From positions 372,001 through 436,000 of the forward strand of contig NZ_BMYZ01000001.1 of the NCBI RefSeq assembly GCF_014652535.1: a stretch of 64,000 nucleotides of DNA, given 5' to 3'. The notes below the pieces were generated by a model. It saw only the letters and a program-made list of their open reading frames with translations, did not search any database and was not told where the DNA came from. The stretch is from Cellvibrio zantedeschiae. GTDB taxonomy: Bacteria; Pseudomonadota; Gammaproteobacteria; Pseudomonadales; Cellvibrionaceae. This document shows positions 44,532 through 53,390 of this stretch, one piece after another. Every line of letters starts with the position of its first letter. The stretch's first letter is position 1. The position numbers and the translations under genes were made by a program.

Positions 44532-46178
44532 TTAGTTCGGTGTGTTATCCGGATACCAAGGATAACTCCACACTTCGCTCAAGCGTTTATCTTTTGTTTT
44601 AATAAACAAGCGCATATCCACTACGTTGCTGCCTTCAGGTTCAATCTTGAAAGACACGCGGTAGGATTTTCCATTGGGCAATTTACTTACTTGCAAATCG
44701 CTTAGCTTGCCAGCGTTTTTAATAAGATCTGCTTGGACTTGTGTGCCCGCAGGTAACTTATCCAACTCTCCGCCCTGAAAATCAATTGCAAATTGGCGTT
44801 TGCTTTTGGGTGGCGGATTGGATTGGGCAGCGACAGCACCCCAGCCAGTTTTTGTGCGCAATACTTTTGCCAAAGGTTGATCAGGAATGTCAGCGTCGTA
44901 AGTAAAGAGTGTGTATTTAAATTCACGTTCTTCGCCCGACCTCATGCTTTGCTCTGGCACCCAGTAGGCAACCATGTTGTCGTTGGCTTCGCTGTCCGAT
45001 GGGATTTCCACTAGTTCGAGGCGGCCTTTGCCGAATGGCACATCGGGCTTCACCCACACGCTCGGGCGCTTTTCGTATTTAGCTTCGGTGTCTAAATAAT
45101 TTTCAAAATTGCGATCACGTTGCAACAATCCAAATGCCTGCGGGCTGTTGTCGCTAAGCGATGAAACGTGTAGCGCGCGGTGATTTGTCAGTGGACGCCA
45201 AATCCATTCACCGGAAGATGTTTGCATTAGCAATCCGTCGGAGTTGTGAACCTCGGGGCGGAAATCATCAAACTTATATTTGTTTACGCTGTTCTCGCCA
45301 TACAAAAACATACTGGTTAAAGGTGCAACGCCCAGCTTTTTAATATCTTTGCGTGCATATAAACGTGCAGTCACTTTCACCTGATTTTTTGCGCCGGGGT
45401 ACATATCAAAACGATAAGCGCCTGCGATAGATGGGCTATCAAGCAGCGCATAAATAACAACATGGTTTTCTGAAGGCGTTGGCTTCAATAACCAAAATTC
45501 GCGGAAGCTGGGAAATTCTTCACCAGAAGATTCTGCGGTATCTATCGCAAGACCGCGACCAGAAATTCCATAGGCTTGATTCGGGCCCACCATGCGAAAA
45601 TAACTTGCGCCACTGAATGCAAAAAATTCATCTTTGTAATTCACATTATTGAGTGGGTAGTGCAAACGAAAAGCTGCAAAGCCAATATCTTTTGGTGCTA
45701 TACCAGCAAGGCTTGCAGCTGGGCCTTCGTAATTAAAATATTCCTGCTTGAATTGCAAAATGGAATCGCCGTTGTTGGTTGCCATATGCAAAATTTTCGG
45801 CTCCCTGGAAATATAACCGGCGTGAAAAAGTTGCACTTCAAACAAAGCTTCGTTGCGCCAGAGCGATGCTTCAGGGCGGAAGCGAATGGACCTGTATTGA
45901 TCGTAATCCATCTTGGCGAGCGCTTCAGGAATATTGGCAACCACAGGTTTGTAATTTTCTTTTGCCAATAATTTTGCGCGGGAGCTAATAGCATCAAATA
46001 ATCCGGGTTGTGATATTTCGGAACCGGATGTAGGTGTATTAGGCGTTGCGCCAAAGCTGTAAATGGCACCAAAAGTTGCGATAAAAAATGTCGATAAGAG
46101 ACCCGTGGTGCGCAGGATGTTTTTAGGGGAGAACCTGTTAGGTTTAAAACCAGGCTCTGATTGAGGCAAGCGAATCAT
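44532..46178 (-). CDS. opgG: Periplasmic glucan biosynthesis protein OpgG
   Basis: This 548-residue protein has an N-terminal membrane/signal segment (about 25-45) without a clear twin-arginine motif. The MdoG domain follows, with LFEVQLFHAGYISREPKI, YPLNNVNYKDEFFAFSGASYFR, FREFWLLKP and ERDRNFE-like LLQRDRNFENYLD. These proteins modify or branch osmoregulated periplasmic glucans. OpgD is the alternative, but the absence of a Tat signal favours OpgG. The usual partner opgH (glucan synthase) is not adjacent in this window. The SIR2-like gene follows directly. Confidence 0.88.
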   Translation of the reverse strand: MIRLPQSEPGFKPNRFSPKNILRTTGLLSTFFIATFGAIYSFGATPNTPTSGSEISQPGLFDAISSRAKLLAKENYKPVVANIPEALAKMDYDQYRSIRFRPEASLWRNEALFEVQLFHAGYISREPKILHMATNNGDSILQFKQEYFNYEGPAASLAGIAPKDIGFAAFRLHYPLNNVNYKDEFFAFSGASYFRMVGPNQAYGISGRGLAIDTAESSGEEFPSFREFWLLKPTPSENHVVIYALLDSPSIAGAYRFDMYPGAKNQVKVTARLYARKDIKKLGVAPLTSMFLYGENSVNKYKFDDFRPEVHNSDGLLMQTSSGEWIWRPLTNHRALHVSSLSDNSPQAFGLLQRDRNFENYLDTEAKYEKRPSVWVKPDVPFGKGRLELVEIPSDSEANDNMVAYWVPEQSMRSGEEREFKYTLFTYDADIPDQPLAKVLRTKTGWGAVAAQSNPPPKSKRQFAIDFQGGELDKLPAGTQVQADLIKNAGKLSDLQVSKLPNGKSYRVSFKIEPEGSNVVDMRLFIKTKDKRLSEVWSYPWYPDNTPN

Positions 46179-46353
46179 CCGCGTTCTCCGTACGAATACT
46201 TATAGTCGTTGTGTTTTAATAGGTTTGGTGCTGGCCAGGTCTTTAATGCTAGGCTTGAGCTATGAGCGCACCAAAATCGGCGCATTATAATCGATTCTTT
46301 GCGGGGTGGGGCTGGAGTCTTCAAGCCATATTCGCTAGGGCGCAACTATTTAG

Positions 46354-46404
46354 CAAAACTATGTTTGAGCAAAAACTATGTTTGAGCAAAAACTATGTGA
46401 GTAA
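46354..46404 (+). repeat. 17-base tandem repeat before the FUSC gene
   Basis: About three head-to-tail copies of a 17-base unit containing AACTATGTTTGAGC are present, the last one degenerate, ending 5 bases before the ATG of the next gene. Each unit brings an ATG; the one at 46378 opens a nine-codon reading frame (stop included) that ends at 46404. It may be slipped-strand DNA or a leader element that affects translation. Confidence 0.7.
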
Positions 46405-46409
46405 AACTC

Positions 46410-47456
46410 ATGCAGCAAAAAATTAAATCCCTCTTCATCCTCAATAAACCCAGTCGCCCATGGCATGTGGCTTTGGTGGCGACTATTGGTATGACAATAC
46501 CCGCGCTACTGGGGGTGTATTTTGAGCAGATGGCGAACGCAATTTTGGCTTGTGTGGGAACTATGGTGATTCTCTATATACCACGCACATCGATTCCGCA
46601 CCGGATGGTTACTCTTGCGGTCTGCTCCTTCGGTATTGTGGCGTGTTTTACTTTAGGCTTGGGCGCAGGATTTAATATTTCTATCGCAGCAATAATGTTG
46701 GTGGCGACCACCATGCTGGTTGATTTTATTTGCCGATATTACGCCATACCTGCACCGGGAAATTTTTTCTTTGTTTTCCTTGCCGCTTTGGGTTGTACAT
46801 TACCCTTTAATCTTGAATTAATTCCCGCGCGCGTAGGTCTGGTTGCACTTGGCTGTATGCTTTCGTGCCTGATCGCATTTTTCTATAGTTTGTGTGTAAA
46901 TTTGCCTGCACCTAACCCTGTTGCGGCTACTGAAAAAAATATTGCGCGTTTGTTTTTACAATCAGCAGTTATAGGTTTTTTTGTTGGCGGATCTTATTTG
47001 CTGGCAGAAATAATTGGATTGCAAAAACCCTATTGGGTCCCTATTTCCTGCGCGGCCATCATGCAGGGCGCAAATTTTACGCTGGTGTGGCAAAGGAATA
47101 TTCACCGGGTTGCGGGAACTGTATTAGGCATGGGGCTGGCTTGGTGTATTTTTTCGCAATCCTTACAGGGTTGGTCTTTCGCGTTAGCTATTATTCTTTT
47201 ATTTTTTATTGTCGAACTGCTGGTGGTTCATCACTATGGCTTGGCGGTAATTTTTATCACACCGCTGACATTGTTATTGGCCGAGGGCTCTGCCTCACGC
47301 ACTCTGCATGAATCTTTGGTTGTTACTCGTTTGGGCGATATAGCACTTGGCAGCGCAATTGGTTTCGTTGGCGGCTGGGTAATGCATCACCCCAAAATCC
47401 TGTTGGCTCCCGAAAGCTTGCTCAATAAATATTTCAAAGCTAAAGATCAACACTAA
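46410..47456 (+). CDS. FUSC-family inner-membrane transporter
   Basis: This 348-residue protein has about ten hydrophobic helices in two halves. The second half contains YWVPISCAAIMQG and QRNIHRVAGTVLGMGLAW, the conserved motif of FUSC (fusaric-acid resistance / aromatic acid exporter) proteins. It lacks the long cytoplasmic domain of AaeB, so it belongs to the short FUSC_2 type. The ribosome site is poor (GAG about 8 bases before the ATG). Substrate unknown; the MFS gene that follows may be in the same unit. Confidence 0.78.
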   Translation: MQQKIKSLFILNKPSRPWHVALVATIGMTIPALLGVYFEQMANAILACVGTMVILYIPRTSIPHRMVTLAVCSFGIVACFTLGLGAGFNISIAAIMLVATTMLVDFICRYYAIPAPGNFFFVFLAALGCTLPFNLELIPARVGLVALGCMLSCLIAFFYSLCVNLPAPNPVAATEKNIARLFLQSAVIGFFVGGSYLLAEIIGLQKPYWVPISCAAIMQGANFTLVWQRNIHRVAGTVLGMGLAWCIFSQSLQGWSFALAIILLFFIVELLVVHHYGLAVIFITPLTLLLAEGSASRTLHESLVVTRLGDIALGSAIGFVGGWVMHHPKILLAPESLLNKYFKAKDQH

Positions 47457-47563
47457 TCAATCTAATTCAGTAAAACATTACAAGCGTCATTAGCTTTTTG
47501 AATTCTCGTTTAGCTACACTAGCTCATTTTTACTTCAGCCATTTTTATTATTGCGAGTAGGCC

Positions 47564-48763
47564 ATGTCTGTAGAACTTTCCCCGTCGCGCGAGCGCATTA
47601 TGTTATTCACGCTCATGGCGTTGCAATTCACCATGATTGTGGATTTTATGATTATGATGCCGCTTTCGTCGCAGCTTATGGCGGTGTTTGCAATTCAGCC
47701 CGGTCAATTCGGTCTGTTGGTTTCGTCTTACTCTATTGCAGCTGGCGTTTCTTCTTTGCTGGCTTCTTCATTAGGTGACCGATTTGATCGTCGCAACGCA
47801 TTGCTGGTGTCCTACATTGGTTTGTTGGTGGCAACCCTTGCATGTGCTTACTCTAATTCCTACCATGTTTTATTAGCTGCACGAATTATTGCAGGATTTT
47901 TTGGCGGTGTTTTAAGTTCAATTGTGCTGGCGATTGTTGGCGATGTATTTCCTCCGCAAAAGCGTGGCAAGGCAATGGGAATTGTAATGCTCGCGTTCTC
48001 ACTGGCTGCAATTGCAGGTGTGCCCTTGGGATTATTTATTTCCAACCATTATTCATGGCAAACACCGTTTAGTTTTATAACTTACGCAGGAATTATTGTA
48101 TTAATTGTTGCTTATAAGGTGGTGCCAAATGTACGTGGACATTTAGATCAGCCCCACGTCAATTTTTTTAGAAGTTATGTTGAGTTATTTCGAATTCCCA
48201 ATCACTGGTGGGCGTTTGCAACTTCATGTCTGGTGATGTTTGCGGGCTTTATGGTTATTCCTTACATTGCACCTACTATGGTTTCAAATACCGGCATGAC
48301 TGATCACGAGCTGCCTTATATTTATTTGTGCGGTGGTTTGGCAACTTTGTTTACGCGTCCTGTCATTGGTCGTATGACGGACAAGCATAAACATTGGAAA
48401 GTTTTGGCAGTGACAACATTCCTGAGCTTTATCCCAATTATTTTAGTGACCCAAACTTTGCAGACCGCGTTTGTTTGGCAATTGGTTTTTGCAACATTAT
48501 TTTTTGTTTTTGTGAGTGGTCGGTTTATTCCTACATCTGCATTGATCACAGCATCTTGTGAGTCGCGTTTTCGCGGGCGAGTTATGGCTTTTAGCTCGGC
48601 AGTTCAAAATTTGGGTTCTGGCTTTGCGGCTTTAATTGCGGGGGCGATTATGACTAAAGCACCCACTGGTGAAATTTTGCATTATGAATTAGTTGGCTAC
48701 ATTGCGTGCTTGGTAAGTTTGATTGGTGTTTACACCGCCACCAAAGTTAAAGCAATTAGTTAG
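47564..48763 (+). CDS. Major facilitator superfamily transporter (DHA1-type exporter)
   Basis: Twelve predicted membrane helices and the MFS motif between helices 2 and 3 (GDRFDRRNALLVSYIG) are seen in this 399-residue protein, with FPPQKRGKAMGIVM after helix 4 and GRMTDKHKHWK between halves. The closest type is the drug/sugar exporter DHA1 group. The start has a GAGTAGG site. It lies 107 bases downstream of the FUSC gene. Substrate cannot be inferred. Confidence 0.85.
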   Translation: MSVELSPSRERIMLFTLMALQFTMIVDFMIMMPLSSQLMAVFAIQPGQFGLLVSSYSIAAGVSSLLASSLGDRFDRRNALLVSYIGLLVATLACAYSNSYHVLLAARIIAGFFGGVLSSIVLAIVGDVFPPQKRGKAMGIVMLAFSLAAIAGVPLGLFISNHYSWQTPFSFITYAGIIVLIVAYKVVPNVRGHLDQPHVNFFRSYVELFRIPNHWWAFATSCLVMFAGFMVIPYIAPTMVSNTGMTDHELPYIYLCGGLATLFTRPVIGRMTDKHKHWKVLAVTTFLSFIPIILVTQTLQTAFVWQLVFATLFFVFVSGRFIPTSALITASCESRFRGRVMAFSSAVQNLGSGFAALIAGAIMTKAPTGEILHYELVGYIACLVSLIGVYTATKVKAIS

Positions 48764-48894
48764 TGGGTTTGTAAAAGCTGTACAAAATTTCACATTTACA
48801 ATTAGTTAAATGTGCGCCTCAATCAACAGGTGAGTGGTAATATTCGCGTTATCAGCTAGCTTTATAGGGCCGGTAAAACGAGTGAGGTTTAAGC

Positions 48895-50472
48895 ATGTTA
48901 CCCAATCCTGATTTATGTAAAAGTATTGTTGTTCTGGCGCTGGCAGGTCTGTTGTCAGCTTGTGGCGGTGGGGTAGATGACCCCACGCCATCTACCAATT
49001 CATCTACTGCAAGTTCGGTTTTATCCAGTGGTTCTTCATCGGTTGCGTCCTCTATTTCGTCTGCTTCTTCGGTGCAATCTTCCACGAGCTCATCGAGTTC
49101 AAAATCGTCCCAGGTTTCAACATCAATCTCATCAGTCTCATCGAGCACGAGTGATTTAACGATTGGCACAGTTGTCAGTCCGGGCGGTACTATAAAGCCT
49201 TCCGGAACTGTTAGTTTAACGCCCGGCAAAACCCAGGTCTTTTCGTTTGTCGCCGAGAGTGGTTATAAATTGGCATCTGCAACAGGTTGCGGTGCTGTGG
49301 TTGCGGCAGACACGATTACAACTGCAGCGGTGAACAGCAACTGCCTGCTCAGCATCTCCTTTACAAAAACCAATTCGTTGGCGGATCAATTAAAACTCAC
49401 CGACACAGGTTTGATCCGGTGTATTGATACCTATGAGGCGGATGCCAAACAAGCTGTGGCTGCCACTGCAATTACCAGCCTGAGTTGCAACAATCCATTC
49501 CAAACGGTGAGTTCTATTAGCGAGCTTACCAAGCTACCTAATCTGCAATCTTTATCCTTGGCGGGAAATCGTTTGTCAGGTTCGGTAGATTTTTCAATTC
49601 TGCCAAAATTAACGGCGCTAAATGTCAGTAAGAATTCATTGCAGTCGGTGGATGTCTCAAAAAACACTCTACTGACTTCTTTGGATTTAAGCGAAAACTT
49701 ATTGACCCAAGTTGATGTGGCTTCTTTAGTTTCGTTAACGCAGCTGAACCTTGCCCGCAATCAAATTGCCAGTGTTGATGTGAGCAAAAATATTTTGCTC
49801 ACACAATTAGATGTGAGCGATAACAAGCTCACGCAATTAAATGTAAATGCGCTGACTAAACTATGGGATCTCAATGCATCGCGCAATAAATTAACAACAC
49901 TCGATACAACTAAAAATACTGCGTTGACCCGCTTGAATTTGGGCTGGAACACTATTTTACCGCTCAGCCTAACCCACCTTACCAATTTGCAGTTTTTGAA
50001 TATTGCCGGTATGGGACTGGTGGATGTTGATGTGAGTAAGAACACCCAGCTCAATGAATTGCTGATTATGGAAAACAATTTGATTGCCTTGAATTTATCA
50101 GCGCAAACTCAATTGGAATCTTTGCAAGCTTATAAAAACAAGTTGATTAGTTTGGATTTGTCCAAGAACGTCAATTTAACCAACTTGATTTTAACGGACA
50201 ATTTTTTAACAACACTGGATTTGAGCAAATTAACGAAATTGCAAATTCTATGGGCCAGCTACAATAATTTGGTGAGCCTTGATGTGCTTGCCAATAAAAA
50301 GTTGGAATGGCTATACGCACCGGAAAACAGCATGGTCAGCATCAGTGGGTTAGAAGCTATTGAAAATAAAGACGTCACTATTGATATCAGCCACAATAAA
50401 TTTAGCGATCCTGTAAAAGCCTATTTAATAAATTTGTTAAATGTACAAGGCTATGAATTCTTATCCTTCTAA
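48895..50472 (+). CDS. Leucine-rich-repeat lipoprotein with a serine-rich linker
   Basis: This 525-residue protein has a lipoprotein signal with lipobox LLSAC (lipidated Cys23). A Ser-dominated linker (about 35-85) of the type seen in Cellvibrio secreted proteins and a small beta domain (about 90-160; PGGTIKPSG, GYKLASATGCG) follow. About 14 leucine-rich repeats of 21 residues then extend from about 210 to the end. Successive repeats alternate between endings such as DVSKN and DVASL, giving a 42-residue higher-order repeat. Such proteins bind proteins or glycans at the cell surface. No partner gene is seen; a terminator follows. Confidence 0.85.
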   Translation: MLPNPDLCKSIVVLALAGLLSACGGGVDDPTPSTNSSTASSVLSSGSSSVASSISSASSVQSSTSSSSSKSSQVSTSISSVSSSTSDLTIGTVVSPGGTIKPSGTVSLTPGKTQVFSFVAESGYKLASATGCGAVVAADTITTAAVNSNCLLSISFTKTNSLADQLKLTDTGLIRCIDTYEADAKQAVAATAITSLSCNNPFQTVSSISELTKLPNLQSLSLAGNRLSGSVDFSILPKLTALNVSKNSLQSVDVSKNTLLTSLDLSENLLTQVDVASLVSLTQLNLARNQIASVDVSKNILLTQLDVSDNKLTQLNVNALTKLWDLNASRNKLTTLDTTKNTALTRLNLGWNTILPLSLTHLTNLQFLNIAGMGLVDVDVSKNTQLNELLIMENNLIALNLSAQTQLESLQAYKNKLISLDLSKNVNLTNLILTDNFLTTLDLSKLTKLQILWASYNNLVSLDVLANKKLEWLYAPENSMVSISGLEAIENKDVTIDISHNKFSDPVKAYLINLLNVQGYEFLSF

Positions 50473-50505
50473 TTTTAAGATCTAACTTAATAAAAGCCTG
50501 TAAAT

Positions 50506-50534
50506 AAAAAAAGCCCCGAGATCGGGGCTTTTTT
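50506..50534 (+). terminator. Bidirectional terminator between the LRR lipoprotein gene and dapE
   Basis: AAAAAAGCCCCGA and TCGGGGCTTTTTT form a strong stem with a tiny central loop and A/T tracts on both sides. It lies between two convergent genes, 34 bases after one stop and 2 bases after the other. Confidence 0.9.
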
Positions 50535-50536
50535 AT

Positions 50537-51667
50537 TTAGGCTAAAAGTTTTTCCAAGGTTTTTTCGTAAATGCTCGTAAGCTTATTTAAATCGTCCGCG
50601 CTAATATATTCATTGACTTTATGAATGGTGGCGTTGATAGGGCCAAGCTCTACTACTTGGGCTCCCGTAGGTGCGATAAAGCGACCATCAGAAGTACCTC
50701 CAGACGTTGAAAGCTCTGTATCCAAACCTGTCTCTGATTTAATTGCATCTACCACAGCGTTGACTAAATCGCCGCGCGGAGTAAGGAAAGGCTGGCCGCT
50801 TAAAATCCATTTTAATTCATATTGAAGTTTATATTTATTTAAAATGGCTTCAGTGCGTTCACGCAAAATTTGCTCAGTAAGCTCGGTTGAAAAGCGAAAA
50901 TTAAAAACAACCTCAACTTCACCGGGAATTACGTTGGTAGCGCCTGTGCCACCATTAATATTTGAAACCTGGAAGCTGGTGGCAGGAAAAAATTCGTTGC
51001 CATTGTCCCAATGCTCTGCTGTCAGTTCTGCTAGTGCAGGAGCGAGTTTATGAATGGGGTTATCGGCAAGATGCGGATAAGCGACGTGACCTTGGATACC
51101 CTTCACTTTTAAAATAGCGCCGAGCGAACCGCGGCGACCGTTTTTAATGACATCGCCAACTACATTTGTACTTGATGGTTCCCCCACGATACACCAGTTC
51201 ATTTTAGTGTTGCGCGCTTCCAGCCATTCAACAACTTTTACCGTACCGTTTATTGACGGGCCTTCTTCGTCACTGGTAATTAAAAATGCAATGCGGCCTT
51301 TATGGTTTGGATGTTTTGCAACAAAATTTTCGCAGGCTATTACCATGCTTGCGAGTGAGCCTTTCATATCGGCAGCGCCACGGCCGTGCAACATGCCATC
51401 AATAATTTTTGGTTCAAAGGGTGGGTTGTTCCAATTAGCTTCCGGACCAGTAGGTACAACATCTGTGTGGCCAGCAAAAGCGAGAATCGGCCCCTGGGTG
51501 CCGCGAACAGCCCAAAAATTATCGACCTCGCCAAAACGTAAACGCTCTGTTTTAAAACCTATAGCTTCCAGTCGTTTAATCATCATTTCCTGACAGCCAT
51601 CGTCCTCTGGTGTGACTGAGCGGCAGCGAATGAGATCTATAGCGAGTTGTAAAGTAGGGGTGTTCAT
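50537..51667 (-). CDS. dapE: Succinyl-diaminopimelate desuccinylase
   Basis: This dinuclear zinc enzyme releases LL-diaminopimelate in lysine and peptidoglycan synthesis. The 376-residue protein has the metal site residues in [23 protein letters not shown] and [12 protein letters not shown], and [12 protein letters not shown] near the C terminus. The other dap genes lie about 9 kb away (dapD, dapC), separated by stress-related genes. Confidence 0.97.
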   Translation of the reverse strand: MNTPTLQLAIDLIRCRSVTPEDDGCQEMMIKRLEAIGFKTERLRFGEVDNFWAVRGTQGPILAFAGHTDVVPTGPEANWNNPPFEPKIIDGMLHGRGAADMKGSLASMVIACENFVAKHPNHKGRIAFLITSDEEGPSINGTVKVVEWLEARNTKMNWCIVGEPSSTNVVGDVIKNGRRGSLGAILKVKGIQGHVAYPHLADNPIHKLAPALAELTAEHWDNGNEFFPATSFQVSNINGGTGATNVIPGEVEVVFNFRFSTELTEQILRERTEAILNKYKLQYELKWILSGQPFLTPRGDLVNAVVDAIKSETGLDTELSTSGGTSDGRFIAPTGAQVVELGPINATIHKVNEYISADDLNKLTSIYEKTLEKLLA

Positions 51668-51806
51668 GTAGAAATCCAGCGGTGAATAAAGATGTCGCGA
51701 TTCTACAGGGTTGTTAGTTGCTGCTCCAGCGAGTTAGTTCAAGCTCAGAGCCAAGCGAATATTTTTTATGGAATAAATGAGAAATGAGGCAGCGCGGCTG
51801 GCTGTA

Positions 51807-52319
51807 TTAGCGGCTCGCACTGTCACTTGAGGTTATGGTTCTTGTCAGGAATGCCTGTGTTAATTGCGGTAGTTCCTTTTCCAACCATTTGCTCATGCCA
51901 ATTTCATCGTCCAGCGCTGCTTCACAAATATGTTTTACATCTGCGTCGCCGTAAAAATCCGCCGCTGAACTCAACACGCTATATGAACTTATTGCGACGT
52001 GAGTGAAAATGTACAGCGTCATAGCTCCTTTGATGACTTCGTCGCTCATGGCAGTTCCTACTAAATTTTGTCCCGTCGCCATAATTTTTGCGCCCAGATC
52101 TTTTATTGCCGAAGTATCGCCACCCAAACGTTCAATACTGTTGCGCACGCTAACCTGATGGCTACGTGTTGCTTCAAGGTGAGCCTGAATTGCAGCTTTA
52201 AGTTCTACGTAATGTTCAATGCGCTCAAACTGGCCTTTTAACAGCGTTTCCATTTGGTTTTCCATGGCGTGCGCGTCACGAAGCCAGTCTACTAAATGTT
52301 CATTTGTTTCAGTTTTCAT
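51807..52319 (-). CDS. DUF892 / YciF-like ferritin-fold protein
   Basis: This 170-residue all-helical protein matches the DUF892 family: LVDWLRDAHAMENQMETLL, HLEATRSHQVSVRNSIERLGGD, and DDEIGMSKWLEKELPQL. E. coli YciF is the best-known relative and forms a ferritin-like helical bundle of uncertain function induced by general stress. Glu and His residues that could bind a di-metal centre are visible, for example in HAMENQ and ATRSHQ. The KGG protein and the RMF-like gene lie upstream on the same strand, as in the E. coli yciG-yciF pair. The C-terminal tail is Ser-rich. Confidence 0.88.
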   Translation of the reverse strand: MKTETNEHLVDWLRDAHAMENQMETLLKGQFERIEHYVELKAAIQAHLEATRSHQVSVRNSIERLGGDTSAIKDLGAKIMATGQNLVGTAMSDEVIKGAMTLYIFTHVAISSYSVLSSAADFYGDADVKHICEAALDDEIGMSKWLEKELPQLTQAFLTRTITSSDSASR

Positions 52320-52438
52320 AAGTACCTCGGCAATAAAAAATGCGAATGCATCCGTGATTTGGTTTAAATATTCAGTTTAAATATTCAGGTTTTTAAATAT
52401 AGCGATGTGGTTAGACGAAACACATTAGTTTAAGAATT

Positions 52439-52606
52439 TCAATTTTCTTCTAACCATGCGTCATTCCAACCCTCATACCATTCGTTACGCCAGCTGAAGT
52501 TAACTTTTACAAAAGGATTAAGGGAGGACGGCTCGCCTGATCTATAGGCAGCCAAACCTAATTGGTAAGCATCGCTTTTTTCTGAATCAAAATTGTATTG
52601 GCTCAT
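52439..52606 (-). CDS. Small RMF-like protein
   Basis: In this 55-residue protein the pattern AYQLGLAAYRSGE, NPF, WRNEWYEGWNDAW resembles ribosome modulation factor and its relatives (G-x2-A-x3-G, NPY/NPF, W-x2-GW-x2-A). RMF dimerises ribosomes in stationary phase; related small proteins have other roles, so ribosome binding is inference. The first ATG of the preceding open frame is 10 codons earlier within a repetitive GAGA purine tract; I chose MSQYNF because the tract AAGAGAGAGAGAAAGG looks like its leader. The protein is rich in Trp and acidic residues. Confidence 0.6.
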   Translation of the reverse strand: MSQYNFDSEKSDAYQLGLAAYRSGEPSSLNPFVKVNFSWRNEWYEGWNDAWLEEN

Positions 52607-52750
52607 CCTTTCTCTCTCTCTTTCTTTCGCTCTCAAAGCCTTGGGGTTTTTTGACTTTTTATCGTCAGCTTAGTTGTGGTCTAGTTGTAAAAAATTGCAG
52701 TGTTTAGAATTAAATGGACTGGGCGGAATTCCTTTTCCGCCTGATGGCAT

Positions 52751-52927
52751 TTATTCAGACTTTCGTCCGCCACCGTGGCTATTTTCGCCACCTTTTTTAC
52801 CAGCCTCAGAAGCGCGTTCGGGGTCGTTTTTAAAGTTACCGCCGCTCACGCTGCCGCCTTTCTTGCCGGCCTCAGAAGCGCGTGCTGGATCTTGAGCAAA
52901 ACCTCTACCACCTTTATTTGTAGCCAT
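52751..52927 (-). CDS. KGG-domain stress protein (YciG-like)
   Basis: This 58-residue, very hydrophilic protein starts MATNKGGRGFAQDPARA and contains two copies of the stress-induced repeat (SEAGKKGG), each preceded by DPARA or DPERA. E. coli YciG is the named relative. A GAGGG site lies 7 bases before the ATG. It precedes the RMF-like and DUF892 genes on the same strand, matching the yciG-yciF order. It is short, but start site, ribosome site and family pattern agree. Confidence 0.88.
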   Translation of the reverse strand: MATNKGGRGFAQDPARASEAGKKGGSVSGGNFKNDPERASEAGKKGGENSHGGGRKSE

Positions 52928-53370
52928 TTTGTAACCCTCGTATTAATGGATAAACATATGTGCTTTTGGCACAACTTCTAGCGCGCTTTGTTGGTAAAAG
53001 CGCTATTTATTTTTTAAAATATTTGAAGTTGACTTCAAAAATTTTAAAAAAATAAATACGTTAAATTTGTTGCATATCAATGTTTCGATTACACCAAAAT
53101 TTTTATATTAAATTTCATACATTTATGAGCTTCGCTTTGCTGTTTTGTCTATAAAATATATTTTATTTTACGCGGCTAATTTTTGAAATCTTAGTGTGTA
53201 GGTTATGCTCCCTGGTCACAACCATCTGTTCGCTAACCAACTAAAAAGTTCGATAAAAAATTATTTATGTTTCGTTTATTTTTTTTAAATTAAAAATATT
53301 TGTTTATGTTTCGGTTAGATTTTTATTTACCGAATTTATTTATTTTGGTCAACTAGTTTTGCAAATAAAA
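52928..53370 (-). other. AT-rich gap upstream of the KGG gene
   Basis: About 440 bases without a credible gene. The DNA is much richer in A and T than its surroundings and contains long A/T tracts, likely bent DNA and a silencing or stress-promoter region. Two copies of TTTATGTTTCG (53264-53274 and 53303-53313) and one related ATGTTTCGATT (near 53080) are found here. It should hold the promoter of the KGG-RMF-like-DUF892 genes. Confidence 0.5.
53264..53313 (+). repeat. Direct repeat of TTTATGTTTCG
   Basis: Two copies of the 11-base word start 39 bases apart (53264 and 53303). A third copy, inverted, lies at 55299-55309 upstream of the alcohol dehydrogenase gene. The second and third share GTTTATGTTTCG followed by one variable base and TT. 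I read it as a candidate binding site for a common regulator of the stress block. Confidence 0.5.
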
Positions 53371-53390
53371 AAACCGCCGTGTGGCGGTTT
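53371..53390 (-). terminator. Intrinsic terminator of the alcohol dehydrogenase unit
   Basis: AAACCGCC and GGCGGTTT form an 8-base stem with a 4-base loop. On the minus strand a seven-T run and ATTT follow, giving a strong terminator that overlaps the stop codon of the 186-residue protein gene. Confidence 0.85.

Noticed and set aside
46354-46404. Possible CRISPR array
   Set aside because: Units are 17 bases, directly adjacent and without spacers; this is a simple tandem repeat.
49000-49150. Low-complexity TC-rich stretch as a simple-sequence repeat
   Set aside because: It encodes the serine-rich linker of the lipoprotein with varied Ser codons, so it is a protein feature rather than a DNA microsatellite.
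52607-52636. Upstream ATG-less extension of the RMF-like protein through the GAGA tract
   Set aside because: The extension would encode only RAKERERER and contains the likely ribosome-binding purine tract; the ATG at 52606 fits better.
52674-52895. A plus-strand open frame over the KGG region
   Set aside because: It is antisense to the 58-codon KGG gene, whose family motif, start and ribosome site are convincing.
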